Notes under the pieces: generated by a model | Databases searched by the model: none | What the model was told of the DNA's origin: nothing | What the model saw: the letters and a program-made list of their open reading frames with translations, nothing else | Assembly (NCBI RefSeq): GCF_900110835.1 | Contig: NZ_FOJG01000002.1 | Span: 1,764,979 to 1,828,978 of the forward strand | Source: Chitinophaga arvensicola | GTDB lineage: Bacteria; Bacteroidota; Bacteroidia; Chitinophagales; Chitinophagaceae | Direction: 5' to 3' | Length of the DNA: 64,000 nt | Translations under genes and position numbers: made by a program | Part shown: one piece after another, positions 24,600 to 31,791 of the stretch | How the letters are laid out: each line of letters begins with the position of its first letter | Numbering within the stretch: the stretch's first letter is position 1

Positions 24600-27500
24600 T
24601 TAAAAAGTAAGATTCAGGCCTAACAGGAAGGTGCGGGACAAAGGATATACATCCCATGAATTGTCCATGCCTCTCGACAGTGTAGTGCCGGCGGAAGGAG
24701 CCGTACCACTGGTTTGTACTGCACCCCCGATATCCGGGTTGTAGCCTTTGTATTTTGTGATGGTGAACAGGTTTTCACCGGAAGCAAATACCCTTACTTT
24801 GTCAATGCCCCATTTGTTCATCAGTGATTTTGGAATGTTGTATCCAATTTCCAGGCGTTTGAAACGCAGATAGGAACCGTCTTCCAGCCATCTGTCGCTG
24901 TTATCGCGGTTGTTGTTATTAGGATCAGATAAAGTGAAGCGTGGGAAACCGGAGTGATTTTCCGGCGTCCAGGCATTCAGTACATCGGTAGAGAAGTTGG
25001 TGACTTCATTCATTTTGTCCATCCATTTTCTCCGGGCGTTGTAGATCTTATTACCGGTTACAGCTTCCAGGAACAGGCTCATATCAAATCCTCTCCAGGA
25101 AAGGTTGGCGGATAAACCGAGATTCAGTTTAGGGAACGGGCTGCCCAGGTTCTGTTCGTCCTGGTTATCGATAATGCCATCGTTGTTGGCGTCTACATAG
25201 CGGATATCACCCGGTTGTGCATTCGGCTGGATCAGTTTACCATCTTTGCTATGCGCAGCTACTTCTTCTTTTGAGTTGAAGATACCGTCTGTTTTGATCA
25301 GGAAAAATGCGCCGATAGGATAACCCACTTTGGCGCGGGAAATACCACCAAATTCCTGGCGGCCGGAACCAATGTCGATCGATGTCATTTTGTTGGACAC
25401 GTGTGCAAGGTTAAATCCTAAACGATAGTTCAGGTCACCTTTACGATCGGTATATTCCAGGGAGATTTCATATCCTTTGTTTTCAATCACACCGGCGTTC
25501 AGGGTCGGAGATCCTGTTTTACCAGCGGAAAGCGGGAAAGGAACGTTTAACAATACGCCATTTGTTTTCTTGTTAAACACATCGAAAATCACAAACAGTT
25601 TATTGTTAAGGAAACCTGCATCTACACCCAGGTTGATAATCTTGGTTTCTTCCCAGGAGAGGTTTAACGGAGACGCATATCCGCTGGCAATAGCACCGGG
25701 CCAGAGGGCGCCGCCCTGTACGTAGTTCAATCCATTGGAGATGCTGTTCTGTGTGAGGTAGTTACCAACTTCCTGGTTACCCAGTATGCCCCAGCTGCCA
25801 CGCAGTTTCAGGGTATTCACCGCATTGGTCAGGCCAGAGAAGAAATGTTCATTATGCAGGTTCCAGCCAGCAGAAAAGGACGGGAATGAACCGTATTGGA
25901 AGCCGGTAGCAAAACGGGAAGAACCATCTCTTCTGACAGAAGCGGAGAACAGGTACCGGGAGTCGTAGGAGTACATGATACGGCCAAATCGGGAAACGAT
26001 GGCGCTGGTGTTGGCAGAACCATCATTCTTCTGAGAGGTAGCGAGACCCGCACCCAGCGTAGTAGTACCGATCGGCAAATCGTCGCGCGAAGCGCTGAGG
26101 GTGGTATACATATTTTTCTGCGCGGTGTAACCCACCAATGCGTCGATGTTATGTTTACCCAGTTTCCTACTATAGTTCAGTGTGTTTTCCGCCAGCCAGG
26201 AGTTGGCGGTATTCGTCCCCTGTTGCAGGTCCGGCAGAGGATTGGCGGAGTTGCCGTCATCAAAGGAGCCGGAGAAGATGCGGGTATTGCTTTGTACCTG
26301 TGTTAACCCAACGTTGAATTTATATTTCAGTCCTTCGATAAGTTTTACTTCCACAAAAGCATTTGCCAGGAGCGACAGGTCTTTTGACGTATTCTCCACA
26401 TTTTCCAGGCGGGCAACGGGGTTCGACAGGTTCTTCATGAACGTTGGTCTTCTGCCGTAGCCTCCGAGCGGCTGGGTAGGATCGTATACCGGCACAGTAG
26501 CGGGCATCATGAGGGCACTGCCTACAATGCTGTGTACCGCATCGCCGCCACCGGGGTTGTTGCGGGTGTTACCTCTTTTAATGATAACAGTTTCGCCTAC
26601 ACGTATTCTGCCTTTGTTATATTCTGTTTTTACACGGAAGTTGGCAGCGGAGTAATTAGTATTGATGATGGTACCGTTTTCTTTCAGGTAGCCACCGGAT
26701 AAGTTATAGGTAAAGTTCTGTGAGCCGCCGCTGAAATTTACGTTGGTACGTGTTAAGAAAGCCTGTCTGAAAATAGCGTCCTGCCAGTTGGTGCTGATAC
26801 CTGCATATTTGGGGATACCGCTCATATTGGCGCTCATGAGGTTGGTCCATTGTTCGCCGTTGAGGAGGCTCATTCTCTTTGGAACGGACTGTACACCAAA
26901 CCAGGTGTCTACTTCCAGTTTGGGGGCGGTTTCTTTGCGGCCACCTTTGGTGGTTACGATTACAACGCCGTTGGCTGCGCGGGAACCGTAGATACTGGCA
27001 GTGGCGGCATCTTTCAGCACTTCGATGGATTCCACATCATTGGGACTTACGCCGTCGATGTTATCTACAAAAACGCCATCCACGATATAGAGGGGTGCGT
27101 TATTACCAAGGGTACTCATACCACGGATGGTAACCACCATGCCGGCGCCAGGAGCGCCACTGGCAGCTTCTACTGCCACACCGGGCACACGTCCCTGGAT
27201 AGCGGAGCTGATATTTTTTGATACGTTTGCGCTGATGTTACTCACTCTTACGGAGGAGACAGCACCGGTTACATCTTTTCTTTTCTGCGTACCATAGCCG
27301 ACTACCACCAGTTCTTCTGTTTGCACGGCTTTAGGTTTCAGTGCAATATCGAGTGCGCCGGCCTGGGAAACGGCCTTTTCCACAGGTTCGTAACCGATAA
27401 AGGAAACGACCAGCACGCCGCCATTTTCCGGCAATTGCAGGGTGTAGCTACCTTTGGCATCGGTACTGGTACCTTTGGTAGTACCTTTCAGTTTTACGGA

Positions 27501-27953
27501 AGCGCCGGAGAGGGGTTCACCGGTAGTGGCATCCGTGATTTTACCGAATACGGAGATATTGACCACCGGCCGGGGAGCTTCGTTGGCCTGTTCATTTGCT
27601 TTTACAGAGAGGATAATGGTATTATCGACGATACTGTAATTGAGTTTTTTATTGAGCAGACATTTGCTCAATACATCCTCCAGATCGGCTTGTACCACTG
27701 CCAGCGACACCTTATCGGTTTGTTCCAGCATTTCCGTGTTGTAGAAGAAGGTATATCCGGTTTGTTTGCGGATTTCCCTGAAGACCTTTGACAGCGTCAC
27801 GTTACGCATGTTAAGGGTTAATTTTTGCGAGTAACCGGTTGCACTTACCTGCATAGCCAGTACCAGCAGCAGAAAAGCAGCTAGTTTCATAACTTTCAGC
27901 ATTTGCGCGAACACCGACGTTCCGGGGTGTTTGCCAGCATGTCTAAATAGCAT
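24600..27953 (-). CDS. SusC/RagA family TonB-dependent receptor with STN domain
   Basis: A 1117-residue outer-membrane transporter. Signal core LAAFLLLVLAMQVSATGYSQ (residues about 23-42) after a 21-residue leader; STN domain about 44-113; carboxypeptidase-regulatory-like domain about 131-205; TonB-box region EELVVVGYGTQKRKDVTG; plug with IVDGVFVDNIDGVSPNDVES; barrel. The STN domain fits its position directly downstream of an ECF sigma and FecR gene. The start codon at 27951-27953 is overlapped by a plus-strand promoter that seems to drive an antisense RNA. Confidence 0.94.
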   Translation of the reverse strand: MLFRHAGKHPGTSVFAQMLKVMKLAAFLLLVLAMQVSATGYSQKLTLNMRNVTLSKVFREIRKQTGYTFFYNTEMLEQTDKVSLAVVQADLEDVLSKCLLNKKLNYSIVDNTIILSVKANEQANEAPRPVVNISVFGKITDATTGEPLSGASVKLKGTTKGTSTDAKGSYTLQLPENGGVLVVSFIGYEPVEKAVSQAGALDIALKPKAVQTEELVVVGYGTQKRKDVTGAVSSVRVSNISANVSKNISSAIQGRVPGVAVEAASGAPGAGMVVTIRGMSTLGNNAPLYIVDGVFVDNIDGVSPNDVESIEVLKDAATASIYGSRAANGVVIVTTKGGRKETAPKLEVDTWFGVQSVPKRMSLLNGEQWTNLMSANMSGIPKYAGISTNWQDAIFRQAFLTRTNVNFSGGSQNFTYNLSGGYLKENGTIINTNYSAANFRVKTEYNKGRIRVGETVIIKRGNTRNNPGGGDAVHSIVGSALMMPATVPVYDPTQPLGGYGRRPTFMKNLSNPVARLENVENTSKDLSLLANAFVEVKLIEGLKYKFNVGLTQVQSNTRIFSGSFDDGNSANPLPDLQQGTNTANSWLAENTLNYSRKLGKHNIDALVGYTAQKNMYTTLSASRDDLPIGTTTLGAGLATSQKNDGSANTSAIVSRFGRIMYSYDSRYLFSASVRRDGSSRFATGFQYGSFPSFSAGWNLHNEHFFSGLTNAVNTLKLRGSWGILGNQEVGNYLTQNSISNGLNYVQGGALWPGAIASGYASPLNLSWEETKIINLGVDAGFLNNKLFVIFDVFNKKTNGVLLNVPFPLSAGKTGSPTLNAGVIENKGYEISLEYTDRKGDLNYRLGFNLAHVSNKMTSIDIGSGRQEFGGISRAKVGYPIGAFFLIKTDGIFNSKEEVAAHSKDGKLIQPNAQPGDIRYVDANNDGIIDNQDEQNLGSPFPKLNLGLSANLSWRGFDMSLFLEAVTGNKIYNARRKWMDKMNEVTNFSTDVLNAWTPENHSGFPRFTLSDPNNNNRDNSDRWLEDGSYLRFKRLEIGYNIPKSLMNKWGIDKVRVFASGENLFTITKYKGYNPDIGGAVQTSGTAPSAGTTLSRGMDNSWDVYPLSRTFLLGLNLTF

Positions 27954-27960
27954 AGATTTG
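27930..27960 (+). promoter_or_regulatory. Consensus Bacteroidota promoter, antisense to susC start
   Basis: TTTG at 27930-27933, exactly 19 bases, then TAGATTTG at 27953-27960. This matches the -33/-7 consensus (TTTG, TAnnTTTG) in sequence and spacing. It points away from susC across its start codon. No plus-strand gene follows. Confidence 0.65.
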
Positions 27961-27966
27961 TTAAGT

Positions 27967-28058
27967 TTTTGGTGAGCGTTAAGCTGTTTACGTCAAATAA
28001 GCGTGTATATGCCCACCAGACAATTTCCACCGGGGACGTTGCCGCGTTCCCGGTTTTT
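27967..28058 (+). ncRNA. Candidate antisense small RNA (DonS-like) to the susC leader
   Basis: Predicted transcript of about 90 bases, from just after the promoter at 27930-27960 to the T tract of the terminator at 28030-28058. It is fully complementary to the susC 5' leader between fecR and susC. Size, place and orientation recall the DonS antisense RNAs described in Bacteroides sigma/anti-sigma polysaccharide loci. The exact ends are estimates, and no expression data are available here. Confidence 0.55.
28030..28058 (+). terminator. Plus-strand intrinsic terminator in the susC leader region
   Basis: A nine-base-pair stem (28030-28038 with 28045-28053, CCGGGGACG / CGTTCCCGG with one G-T pair) and a six-base loop are followed by TTTTTATTTG on the plus strand. 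On the minus strand the T tract precedes the hairpin, so it is not a susC or fecR terminator. Confidence 0.8.
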
Positions 28059-28117
28059 ATTTGCCTGAAGCATCTTTACACGAAGATCCTGGTTGTTACA
28101 TCCTTATATTGGTCTTG

Positions 28118-29326
28118 TTATTTTACTTCAACGATGATTTGTTTTCCTTCAATATTAAATTGTATCCCGGCAGTTTTTAAAATGCGTAACGCCTGGGATA
28201 ACGTGGATTGTTTACGTATAGATCCGGTATAGTGTTTATCGGGTACCGGTCCCTCAAAGGTCACCTTTACATCGTACCAGCGTGCCAGCTGTCTCATAAC
28301 GGTGGATAAGTCATCATCGTCAAATTCGAACATGCCCATTTTCCAGGCGAGTATTTTGTCGATATCAGCGTCGCTTACATCCAGTTCCTGGTTGTCCTTT
28401 TCGAGAATTGCCTGTTGGGCAGGCAACAATACCACGCTTTTACCATTGGGCTGTGCTACTTTTACTTTACCTGTTACCAGGGTGGTGTTCACTGTATTTT
28501 CATCGTCGTAGGCCATTACATTAAATGCGGTGCCCAGTACCGCTATTTTAAGTCCATTGTTCAGTTGTACGTGAAAAGGTTGTGCTGCCTGTTGCGCTAC
28601 CTCGAAATAAGCTTCTCCTGTGAGGTACACAGTTCTGTCGGCCCCTGTAAACTTTGTAGGAAAACGCAGTGAGGAAGCGGCATTCAGCCATACTTTGGTA
28701 CCATCCGGTAATACCAGCTGGTATTCACCGCCGCGTGGGGTCGACAGGGTATTGAAGGTCACCTGGTCGCCGGAAGTGGCGCTGCCATCGTATACCAGTT
28801 TGCCTTCATCTTTCCCGATGCGGGTACCATCTTTTTCCAGGAGGCCGTTTGGATTCAGTGAATCCAGCACTACTTCTGTACCATCGCCCATCACGAGGCG
28901 GGCCCTGGAACCTCCCGGCAGCACATCGTTTGAGGCAATGGCAGTTGGGGATGTAGTTTTGCCGGCAATATGTGTTTCATAATAATACCAACCTGCGCTA
29001 CCGGTAGCCAGTAGCAACACAGCAGCTGCCGCTGCGCGCCAACGTGGGAAAGCGCGGACTTTTGCCGGTGAAATATCCGTAGCAGTGCGGGTAATATGAT
29101 CCTGTAACAAGGAACGGAACCTGTTCACTTCCACATCCAGGCGGCCCTGCTGGCCGTTGACCGTATCAAAAATGTAGCGTGCACGGTCGAAAGCGGGGCG
29201 CTTTTCCGGATTTTCGATGATCCATTTTTCCCAGTGCTGTACATCGTTTTCATTGATCCCGATGCAATAGCCCAGAAAAGAATCGTCCAACAGAAAGTCT
29301 TCGGCAACGTTAAATTGATGGTCCAT
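28118..29326 (-). CDS. FecR-domain anti-sigma factor
   Basis: Inner-membrane signal relay between the STN domain of SusC and an ECF sigma factor, 402 residues. N-terminal cytoplasmic helix bundle (EDFLLDDSFLGYCIGINENDVQHWEKW), transmembrane segment about 90-107 (WRAAAAAVLLLATGSAGW), periplasmic FecR domain about 150-250 (VVLDSLNPNGLLEKDGTRIG and STPRGGEYQLVLPDGTKVWLNAASS) and a C-terminal DUF4974-like domain (FEFDDDDLSTVMRQLARWYDVKV). It follows the sigma gene by 142 bases and precedes susC by 164. Confidence 0.94.
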   Translation of the reverse strand: MDHQFNVAEDFLLDDSFLGYCIGINENDVQHWEKWIIENPEKRPAFDRARYIFDTVNGQQGRLDVEVNRFRSLLQDHITRTATDISPAKVRAFPRWRAAAAAVLLLATGSAGWYYYETHIAGKTTSPTAIASNDVLPGGSRARLVMGDGTEVVLDSLNPNGLLEKDGTRIGKDEGKLVYDGSATSGDQVTFNTLSTPRGGEYQLVLPDGTKVWLNAASSLRFPTKFTGADRTVYLTGEAYFEVAQQAAQPFHVQLNNGLKIAVLGTAFNVMAYDDENTVNTTLVTGKVKVAQPNGKSVVLLPAQQAILEKDNQELDVSDADIDKILAWKMGMFEFDDDDLSTVMRQLARWYDVKVTFEGPVPDKHYTGSIRKQSTLSQALRILKTAGIQFNIEGKQIIVEVK

Positions 29327-29468
29327 TGTTACTGTTCGTAATAGCTAGTGTAAGAAAACGGAAATTATTCCCAAGAAAAAGGGAACTATTTTTAAAATAT
29401 TTTTGCGGAGCGGGAAAAACTAATGAGATAGAGCCCGGCGTAGGGGTTACGGGGCTTAAGCGTACACC

Positions 29469-30095
29469 TTATCCGAATACCCTGAATAAGATCGCTACCA
29501 CCAGTTCTGCAGAGAGGCATTTCAGCGCACTACCGAGAGTATTGTAAGCTGTTTTGGTGGTGATGCCCAGGCGTGTACTTACTTCTTCCATGCTCAGTCC
29601 ATCAAAGTATCTGAGTTGCACCAGTTCTTTCTGCCGGGGTGTAAGCTGGGCCATGGCCCTTTTTATCTTTTGTTTTATTTCTTCGGATGTCTGAACGGCA
29701 ACGATGCTTTCTTCGTAAGACAGCTCGTGGGGGGATTCCGTATCTGACCAGGCGCCGGCGGCTTCATTCAACTTTTTCGTTTGCCGGATATCAGCGAAGA
29801 TGCGTCTGCGCAGCCAGGTGAGCAGGTATGATTTTACATTGGTGACCGGGGAAAGCTCCTGGCGTTGATCCCATATTTCCAGGAACATGTCGTTGATAGC
29901 ATCTTTGGTGATCTCGGTATCGCCACAGATGCGAATGCCGTAGTTTACCAGGTAGAAGTACAATTGTTCATAGAGGATGACCAATGCTTCCTGATCGTTG
30001 TTCCGGACGCGGCTCCACAGCAGCATGTTTGCAGCGGCTTCTGCTGCCGGTGTGGCAGACTTCTCTAAGGAAGATGTTGGTCGGTCACTGTTCAT
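29469..30095 (-). CDS. ECF-type RNA polymerase sigma factor
   Basis: A 208-residue sigma-70 factor: region 2 with LYFYLVNYGIRICGDTEITKDAINDMFLEIW and VKSYLLTWLRRRIFADI, region 4 with AMAQLTPRQKELVQLRYFDGL and the helix-turn-helix SMEEVSTRLGITTKTAYNTL. It should direct the susCD operon downstream when FecR releases it. An internal methionine at residue 24 (MLLWSRVRNND) is an alternative start. Confidence 0.92.
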   Translation of the reverse strand: MNSDRPTSSLEKSATPAAEAAANMLLWSRVRNNDQEALVILYEQLYFYLVNYGIRICGDTEITKDAINDMFLEIWDQRQELSPVTNVKSYLLTWLRRRIFADIRQTKKLNEAAGAWSDTESPHELSYEESIVAVQTSEEIKQKIKRAMAQLTPRQKELVQLRYFDGLSMEEVSTRLGITTKTAYNTLGSALKCLSAELVVAILFRVFG

Positions 30096-30136
30096 CGGTC
30101 ACTGGCAATTTCATAAAGTGGAAACAGCATAATGGG

Positions 30137-30176
30137 CGTCAGCCCCCCGTAAGGCTATGGATACGGGAAGCTGACG
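30137..30176 (-). terminator. Strong hairpin after the YhcH gene
   Basis: Arms CGTCAGC and GCTGACG (30137-30143, 30170-30176) and an inner stem CCCGTA/TACGGG (30146-30151, 30162-30167), directly after the YhcH stop on the minus strand. No clear T tract follows, so it may terminate weakly or separate yhcH from the sigma gene in one transcript. Confidence 0.55.
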
Positions 30177-30177
30177 A

Positions 30178-30636
30178 CTACAGGCTGACGGCTATTTTAA
30201 TCACTACTTTCTTTACTGGCATTGGTGTGCTTACCTTGATATTTGGCATGTGTAGGTCGGTAGGAAAGAAAATGGCAAACATGCCTTTCTCCAGCCTTGA
30301 GAAAAACATCGGATGTTCGGCAAACAGCTGGTAGTCGGCCGTTTCATCGTATGCTTTGGATGGTTGCTGATCTTTCAGAAAATCATGTCCGATCAATTCG
30401 GAACCTGATACCATGTACTGGATATCAATATACTTTTTATGGGATTCCATCTGCTCGGTGGAGGTATCTACCGTATCGTATTCATTAACAATCGCGAAGA
30501 TATTGGTGCCATCTATTTCGTATTTCCCTTTCTCCAGGCCGGCCAGATCAGTTTGGGCCAGGTACTCAAAAGCCTTGATAAATTTAACCCCGAGGCGATA
30601 GTAAAGATGGGCGTTCTGCAGTGTATCCAGTATCAT
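30178..30636 (-). CDS. YhcH/YjgK/YiaL family (DUF386) cupin protein
   Basis: A 152-residue DUF386 cupin from the ATG at 30636; the longer frame from 30684 adds 16 residues not typical of the family. Family blocks: ALYYRLG-like opening, GKYEIDGTNIFAIVNEY, the metal-site segment MESHKKYIDIQYMVSG with its HxxYID pattern, and FFPTDLHMPNI. Members are linked to sugar or sialic-acid catabolism, probably as anomerases or isomerases. It is upstream of the sigma/FecR/SusCD locus but separated by a hairpin. Confidence 0.87.
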   Translation of the reverse strand: MILDTLQNAHLYYRLGVKFIKAFEYLAQTDLAGLEKGKYEIDGTNIFAIVNEYDTVDTSTEQMESHKKYIDIQYMVSGSELIGHDFLKDQQPSKAYDETADYQLFAEHPMFFSRLEKGMFAIFFPTDLHMPNIKVSTPMPVKKVVIKIAVSL

Positions 30637-30740
30637 GTGTCTTAAAAAGGTATTAATCCGGAGGCAAGATACTTTTTTTTCCAAATACCCAACCTTTTGC
30701 AGGTGACGACCCGTTTACTTTCTTAAATAACCCGCATTAT

Positions 30741-31109
30741 ATGAAACACATTCCGCTTTATTTAATGACTTTTGTACTGTTTACCTTTGTTGTTTTTGGC
30801 TGCCGTAGGGAATTACAGCTTGACCCACTTGAGAAATCAACTGCCAGTGGTTTGCGTGGCGACAGCACCGGGCCAATAGATACTACGCGTCCACATCCCG
30901 GTGATACCACCCATCCGCATCCGGGTGACACAACGCATCCTCACCCCGGAGACACCACACACCCCCATCCGGGAGACACGACGCATCCTCATCCGGGCGA
31001 TACTACCCATCCCCATCCGGTGGATACCACGCGGCCGCATCCCGTAGATACTACACGGCCTCACCCAGGGGATAGCACACGCTGGGGAATATTAGCCGGA
31101 CGTCGCTGA
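30741..31109 (+). CDS. Small lipoprotein with eight His-Pro repeats
   Basis: A 122-residue protein I cannot place in a family. Signal peptide with FVVFGC (Cys21 lipidated), then a 25-residue linker and eight head-to-tail octapeptides of the type DTTHPHPG (residues 47-110), with R for the first H in three units and V for the last G in two. A short WGILAGRR tail ends it. The repeat would be an extended polyproline-like rod with regularly spaced histidines, which suggests metal binding or a surface spacer; both are inference. A terminator follows. No partner gene is evident. Confidence 0.7.
   Translation: MKHIPLYLMTFVLFTFVVFGCRRELQLDPLEKSTASGLRGDSTGPIDTTRPHPGDTTHPHPGDTTHPHPGDTTHPHPGDTTHPHPGDTTHPHPVDTTRPHPVDTTRPHPGDSTRWGILAGRR
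30879..31070 (+). repeat. Eight tandem 24-base coding repeats
   Basis: Eight in-frame units of 24 bases encode DTT(H/R)PHP(G/V). The central five units are nearly identical. The repeat length is a multiple of three, so copy-number change would keep the frame. Confidence 0.85.
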
Positions 31110-31187
31110 TCTGTTTCAGCACCGGGTACCGGAGCGGATGAAACCACTAAATAAAAACAGTATACTCGCTTCCGCTTTTCTAAAATA

Positions 31188-31222
31188 GTTGCCTTTGCTT
31201 CGTTGCGAAGGCAACATTTTTT
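31188..31222 (+). terminator. Intrinsic terminator upstream of the sigma gene
   Basis: GTTGCCTT (31188-31195), 12-base loop, AAGGCAAC (31208-31215), then ATTTTTTA. It ends the repeat-lipoprotein transcript. Confidence 0.75.
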
Positions 31223-31249
31223 ATTCATTACTATCAGGGAACTCACCAC

Positions 31250-31783
31250 TTGGAAGACTTTACGCAACTCATCACTGAATGTGCCCTTAATAACCGCCTT
31301 AGCCAGGAGAAGCTTTACTATAAGCTGTATCCAGCGCTTTTTTTATTATGCAGGAAATTTTTTCCTGATAACAACGATGCATTGGAAGCACTGAACGACG
31401 GAATGCTGCTGGTGTTTAAAAACATTGGAAAGTTCAACGCGGATAAAGGCGCTTTTTTCAACTGGGCCTATACGATTGTCAGAAACGCCGCGCTGGATAA
31501 GTTAAGACTACAAAAATGGCCGGAGCATCGGGAACTTGATAACTATCTGCCGGAAACAAAAGAAGCTTTGTGGGGTAAACTGGATTGGAAGGATATATAC
31601 AAACTGCTGGATTATCTGCCACCTGCTACCAGGAGTGTATGCACCTTGTTTTACCTGGAAGATTTCTCCATAAAAGATATCAGCGAACAGTTACAACTCA
31701 GTCAGGGTACCGTTAAATGGCACCTGAGTGAAACAAGGGCCAGACTCAAACCAGTATTCAAAGCACATTATCAGCATAAATAA
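31250..31783 (+). CDS. Sigma-70 family RNA polymerase sigma factor
   Basis: A 177-residue ECF-type factor with region 2 (YKLYPALFLLCRKFFPDNNDALEALNDGMLLVF and AFFNWAYTIVRNAALD) and region 4 (LLDYLPPATRSVCTLFYLEDF, helix-turn-helix SIKDISEQLQLSQGTVKWHL). The likely start codon is TTG at 31250. The next gene, eight bases downstream, starts with GTG and carries a single membrane segment, so it is probably the cognate anti-sigma or sensor. No FecR domain is present, unlike the other two sigma loci in the window. Confidence 0.9.
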   Translation: MEDFTQLITECALNNRLSQEKLYYKLYPALFLLCRKFFPDNNDALEALNDGMLLVFKNIGKFNADKGAFFNWAYTIVRNAALDKLRLQKWPEHRELDNYLPETKEALWGKLDWKDIYKLLDYLPPATRSVCTLFYLEDFSIKDISEQLQLSQGTVKWHLSETRARLKPVFKAHYQHK

Positions 31784-31791
31784 TTCATTCC

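Noticed and set aside
27969..28232. 87-codon plus-strand reading frame over the susC leader and fecR end
   Set aside because: It runs through the plus-strand terminator at 28030-28058 and then antisense to fecR, and its product has no recognisable features. The local promoter is better explained as driving a short antisense RNA.
30879..31070. Tandem 24-base repeats as a possible CRISPR or intergenic VNTR
   Set aside because: There are no spacers; the units are contiguous, in frame and encode DTT(H/R)PHP(G/V) inside a lipoprotein gene.
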